Shown here: one piece after another, positions 61,478-64,000 of the stretch
Numbering within the stretch: position 1 is the first letter of the stretch
Layout of the letters: the number at the start of each line of letters is the position of its first letter
Origin: Haloplanus natans DSM 17983
Lineage (GTDB): Archaea > Halobacteriota > Halobacteria > Halobacteriales > Haloferacaceae
Reading direction: 5' to 3'
DNA length: 64,000 bases
Assembly: GCF_000427685.1 (NCBI RefSeq)
Contig: NZ_KE386573.1
Span: 992,001 to 1,056,000 of the forward strand
Translations under genes and position numbers: made by a program
The notes under the pieces: model-generated
Databases searched by the model: none
What the model saw: the letters and a program-made list of their open reading frames with translations, nothing else
What the model was told of the DNA's origin: nothing

Positions 61478-63577
61478 TCAGTCGTCGACGATGTCGCTCC
61501 CGCCGGGCGGCAGGAACTCCTGAATTCTGTCCGGGCTGGCGATCTTCCGGACGAACGACTCGTCGACGAACCGCTCCTTGAAACGGCGATAACACAGCTT
61601 CGCGGCGTCGTTCTGGGCGTACTTCCCGGGTTCGAGGCGGAGGGTCGTCTCCGCCTCCGGTTCGATTGCCGACGGCGGCCCGCCGATCACGCGCGTCTCC
61701 GGGTCGCACTGGATCCCCACCGTCACGCTCGCGCTCACGTCGCGGAAGTAGGTGCGGTCGCCACGGATGACGAACCCTCCTTTCTCGATGTACTCGCCGC
61801 TCTCGGGCGTCTTCGACACCTGGTCCGGTTCGACCATGTACGCGTCGCCAGCGAACCGGCCGTCCTTCCAGACCGAGGAGTAGGCAACGGCGAACTGCGC
61901 GGCCTCTTCGAGGCTCGACTCGGGGAAATCCACCGCACGCGCCTTCTCGCTCGGCCCCGTCGCCTTCAGGAGCGTCACCGGTCCCCCGTGGGCCTGCGCG
62001 TGGAAGAAGCGGTCGTTGCCCTCCATGTACTTTTTGACCAGTGCCTCGTTTTCGTCGGCGTTCCGCCCGCCGACGACGAGGAAGCCGTCGCTCGTGTGGA
62101 ACCAGCGGAACTCCTCGTACCAGTGTTCGGGTTGTTTGATCGGCACCGACGACATCGAGAGCCAGTCCCGGTCTTTCGGCTCCTCGTCTACCGGTTCCGC
62201 CTCGTCGCCGTCGTCGGCCTCCCACTCCTCGCGCCGCCGCTTCACCGCCTCGAGTTCCTCGCGCGTGTTTTCGATCGCCGCCAGTGCCCCCTCCTTTTTC
62301 TCCTCGACCCGCTTTGCCTCCGTGTACCGTTCGTCCGCGTTCTTTTCGACGCCCATCGAGGGGTCGACCGGCACCCGCGTCCCGTCGAGGTCGACCGTCA
62401 CCGTCCCCTCCTTGGCGTTCAGGTCGACGACCGCCTCGGCGGCCGGAATGCCGCGTTCCGCGCCCTCGGCGAGCGTCTCCTCTATCTCGTCCCAGCCGCG
62501 ACCCTCCTCGCGCGCGCCCCGGACCGTCGAGATGATGTCGTCGACGAGGTCGTAGTTGGCATAGAGCGCCTCGGCGCGCTCCCGTTCGGCCTGGGCGTCC
62601 TCGTCGAACCCTTCGATCGCCCCCTCTTGCTGCTCGATGATGCGTTCCTGTTTCGCGATTTCGGCCTCGAAATCCGGGCGTTCCCGCCCCGTCGACGTCT
62701 CCTCTTCGGGTTCGCGCTCGAGGCGGTAGAAGTAGTCGTCGACGGCGGTGTTGAAGGAGTCGTACACCTCCGCGTCCAGCCCCTCGCGCTCTTTCAGAGG
62801 GAACGGCGTCACGTCGACGACCCGGTCGTCGTCGAGATAGACGCGGGGGTCGATGTCACCCTCCCGGAGTCGCTCGGCCAGACGGTCGATGGCGTCGTAG
62901 AGGTCGTGGTACACGTCGTCGTCGGCGTCGGCGATGTCGAGGGCCTTCTCGACGCCCGCCCGGGAACAGAGTTCCTCGCCGTAGAGGCCGCCGAAGTTGA
63001 GCTGGGTGGCGAGCGTGCGCACCACGTCCGTATCGGACTCCTCCATCCGCCGGACGAAGGCGTCGTAGTCCATCGTCAGCGGGTGGATGCGGGACTCGGG
63101 AAAGCCGTACTGCGACCCCGGCGCGACCGTCCGCGATTTCAGGCGGACGGTCTCTAAACTCCGGATCACCTCTCCCGACTCGTCCAACACCGCGACGTTT
63201 CCCTGTCCGAACAGTTCGGCGACGATGCGGGTGTTCGCGTCCTCGCGTTCGAACTCGAAGACGAGGATGCGGTCGAACTCGTACTGCTCCACGCCGACGA
63301 AATCGGCGCCGCTCAGGCGGTTCCGGAGCATCATCGCGAAGTTCGGCGGGCGTCCCGGTGCGTCCGCGACGTGGTCCGGGTCGGCGACGTGGGCGCGTTT
63401 CACCTCGCCAACCTCGATCAGCAGTTCGACGCGGCCGCGGTCGAAATCCCGCATCCGAAACCGGAGGAGGTCGTCGTCGTAGAGGTAGGCCTTGTCGACT
63501 TTCGCGCCCTCGTACCGGTTGAGTTCGGTGCGGAGAGCGGCGAGGTCGACGCTCGTCAGTTCCCGCTTCGCGTCCAT
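61478..63577 (-). CDS. rqcH: Ribosome quality control protein RqcH (NEMF family)
   Basis: 699 residues. NFACT-type protein that binds obstructed 50S-peptidyl-tRNA complexes and, in bacteria and by inference archaea, adds Ala tails. N-terminal NFACT-N (RELTSVDLAALRTELNRYEG; FAMMLRNRLSGADFVGVEQY), coiled-coil middle (ERYTEAKRVEEKKEGALAAI ... REELEAVKRRREEWE) and NFACT-R domain (WYEEFRWFHTSDGFLVVGGR; FHAQAHGGPVTLLKATGPS). Start at ATG 63577 (MDAKRELTS). Size is normal for the family. Confidence 0.93.
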   Translation of the reverse strand: MDAKRELTSVDLAALRTELNRYEGAKVDKAYLYDDDLLRFRMRDFDRGRVELLIEVGEVKRAHVADPDHVADAPGRPPNFAMMLRNRLSGADFVGVEQYEFDRILVFEFEREDANTRIVAELFGQGNVAVLDESGEVIRSLETVRLKSRTVAPGSQYGFPESRIHPLTMDYDAFVRRMEESDTDVVRTLATQLNFGGLYGEELCSRAGVEKALDIADADDDVYHDLYDAIDRLAERLREGDIDPRVYLDDDRVVDVTPFPLKEREGLDAEVYDSFNTAVDDYFYRLEREPEEETSTGRERPDFEAEIAKQERIIEQQEGAIEGFDEDAQAERERAEALYANYDLVDDIISTVRGAREEGRGWDEIEETLAEGAERGIPAAEAVVDLNAKEGTVTVDLDGTRVPVDPSMGVEKNADERYTEAKRVEEKKEGALAAIENTREELEAVKRRREEWEADDGDEAEPVDEEPKDRDWLSMSSVPIKQPEHWYEEFRWFHTSDGFLVVGGRNADENEALVKKYMEGNDRFFHAQAHGGPVTLLKATGPSEKARAVDFPESSLEEAAQFAVAYSSVWKDGRFAGDAYMVEPDQVSKTPESGEYIEKGGFVIRGDRTYFRDVSASVTVGIQCDPETRVIGGPPSAIEPEAETTLRLEPGKYAQNDAAKLCYRRFKERFVDESFVRKIASPDRIQEFLPPGGSDIVDD

Positions 63578-63698
63578 ATTCGACTTTCTCGGCCCGGCCG
63601 AAAAGGCGTGTCGTTGTGGCCCTAGGGTATCGCTCCGCGCGTCAGTACGAAGACGTTCGCGGACACTCCTTTTGATGACGAGGAGCAACCATCGGCGG

Positions 63699-64000
63699 AT
63701 GACCGATCGGGAGGCCGAACTTCGTCAACTGGTAGCCGAACTCCGGAAACACGAGGCCGTCGACGACGCGTTTCTCGCGAAGAGCTTCACCGACCGTCTC
63801 GTTATCGTCGACATCGGCGACGGCGAGGCGGTTCCGGCGGCGGTGAGGGATCGACTCGCGGACCACGACGTACGCGACGCCGACGAAACGTACGGGATCG
63901 GCGCCGGCGGGTCGTTCACCGGCGACGTGGGCGATGCCGCGCGACACCACTTCGTCGACCTCCGGACCCGCGGCTCGCACCAGTCCTACGTCGTGGACTG
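63699..64000 (+). CDS. Haloarchaeal protein of unknown function (runs past window end)
   Basis: An open frame starting MTDREAELRQLVAELRKHEA and continuing VDDAFLAKSFTDRLVIVDIG ... YGIGAGGSFTGDVGDAARHH to the window end, at least 100 residues, acidic as haloarchaeal proteins are. An ATG at 63675 is an alternative start, but 63699 gives a cleaner N-terminus. No family or motif recognised with confidence; a helix followed by alternating strands. Divergent from rqcH. Confidence 0.6.
   Translation, partial: MTDREAELRQLVAELRKHEAVDDAFLAKSFTDRLVIVDIGDGEAVPAAVRDRLADHDVRDADETYGIGAGGSFTGDVGDAARHHFVDLRTRGSHQSYVVD

Overview
The window reads as chromosomal DNA of a halophilic archaeon (class Halobacteria). 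Evidence: very high GC, acidic proteins, TATA-box promoters about 22-25 bases ahead of start codons (leaderless style), Tat-dependent lipoproteins, a PGF-CTERM surface protein, CetZ tubulins, TbsP, archaeal RfcL/FEN1/pelota/RqcH, and an elongator tRNA-Met with an intron bounded by an archaeal bulge-helix-bulge. The genus cannot be fixed from the sequence alone. There is no rRNA, CRISPR array, prophage or intact transposase gene; most of the window is ordinary, tightly packed chromosome.

Layout. 1-13 kb: a VTT-family membrane protein cut by the window edge, two haloarchaeal DUF proteins, intron-containing tRNA-Met, rfcL, a zinc alcohol dehydrogenase, heme A synthase, a malic enzyme fused to a phosphotransacetylase-like domain, TauE/SafE exporter, RNase HI-like protein, CBS protein, DMT transporter and a cytidylate-kinase-like protein with an altered P-loop. 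13-19 kb: cryptochrome DASH/ferredoxin pair, MhpD-like hydratase, regulator and HMG-CoA synthase (mevalonate pathway). 19-31 kb: pilin, Big-1 surface protein, a polar amino-acid ABC transporter, DUF2150, TatD-like, NYN and a broken VOC gene, then a Tfx regulator divergent from a WtpABC-like tungstate/molybdate importer. 31-35 kb: gcvT-gcvH, zinc ribbon, glutaredoxin, cobalamin adenosyltransferase, PGF-CTERM protein.

34.9-39.4 kb is the most unusual part. A tRNA-Val(CAC) is followed by four identical 118-bp tandem units plus a truncated fifth, each carrying pieces of the tRNA 3' half. Immediately after come copies of an 80-bp palindromic miniature element. Five such elements are in the window (21175, 26806, 35576, 35874, 39254). 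Three can be excised on paper, with one copy of a short target duplication, to restore an interrupted coding frame, so both the element ends and the original genes can be read directly.

39-64 kb: CBS, DUF4013 and DUF63 proteins, a YcaO protein beside tbsP, glyA, two tandem cetZ genes, folD, AI-2E family protein, fen1, small transporters and regulators, ornithine-cyclodeaminase-like enzyme, and the ribosome-rescue pair pelA and rqcH. One-carbon metabolism (gcvT, gcvH, glyA, folD) is well represented although scattered. A 10- to 18-bp palindrome with core TATCGCG lies in three separate promoter regions (gcvT, glutaredoxin/zinc ribbon, tbsP/glyA), suggesting a shared regulator.
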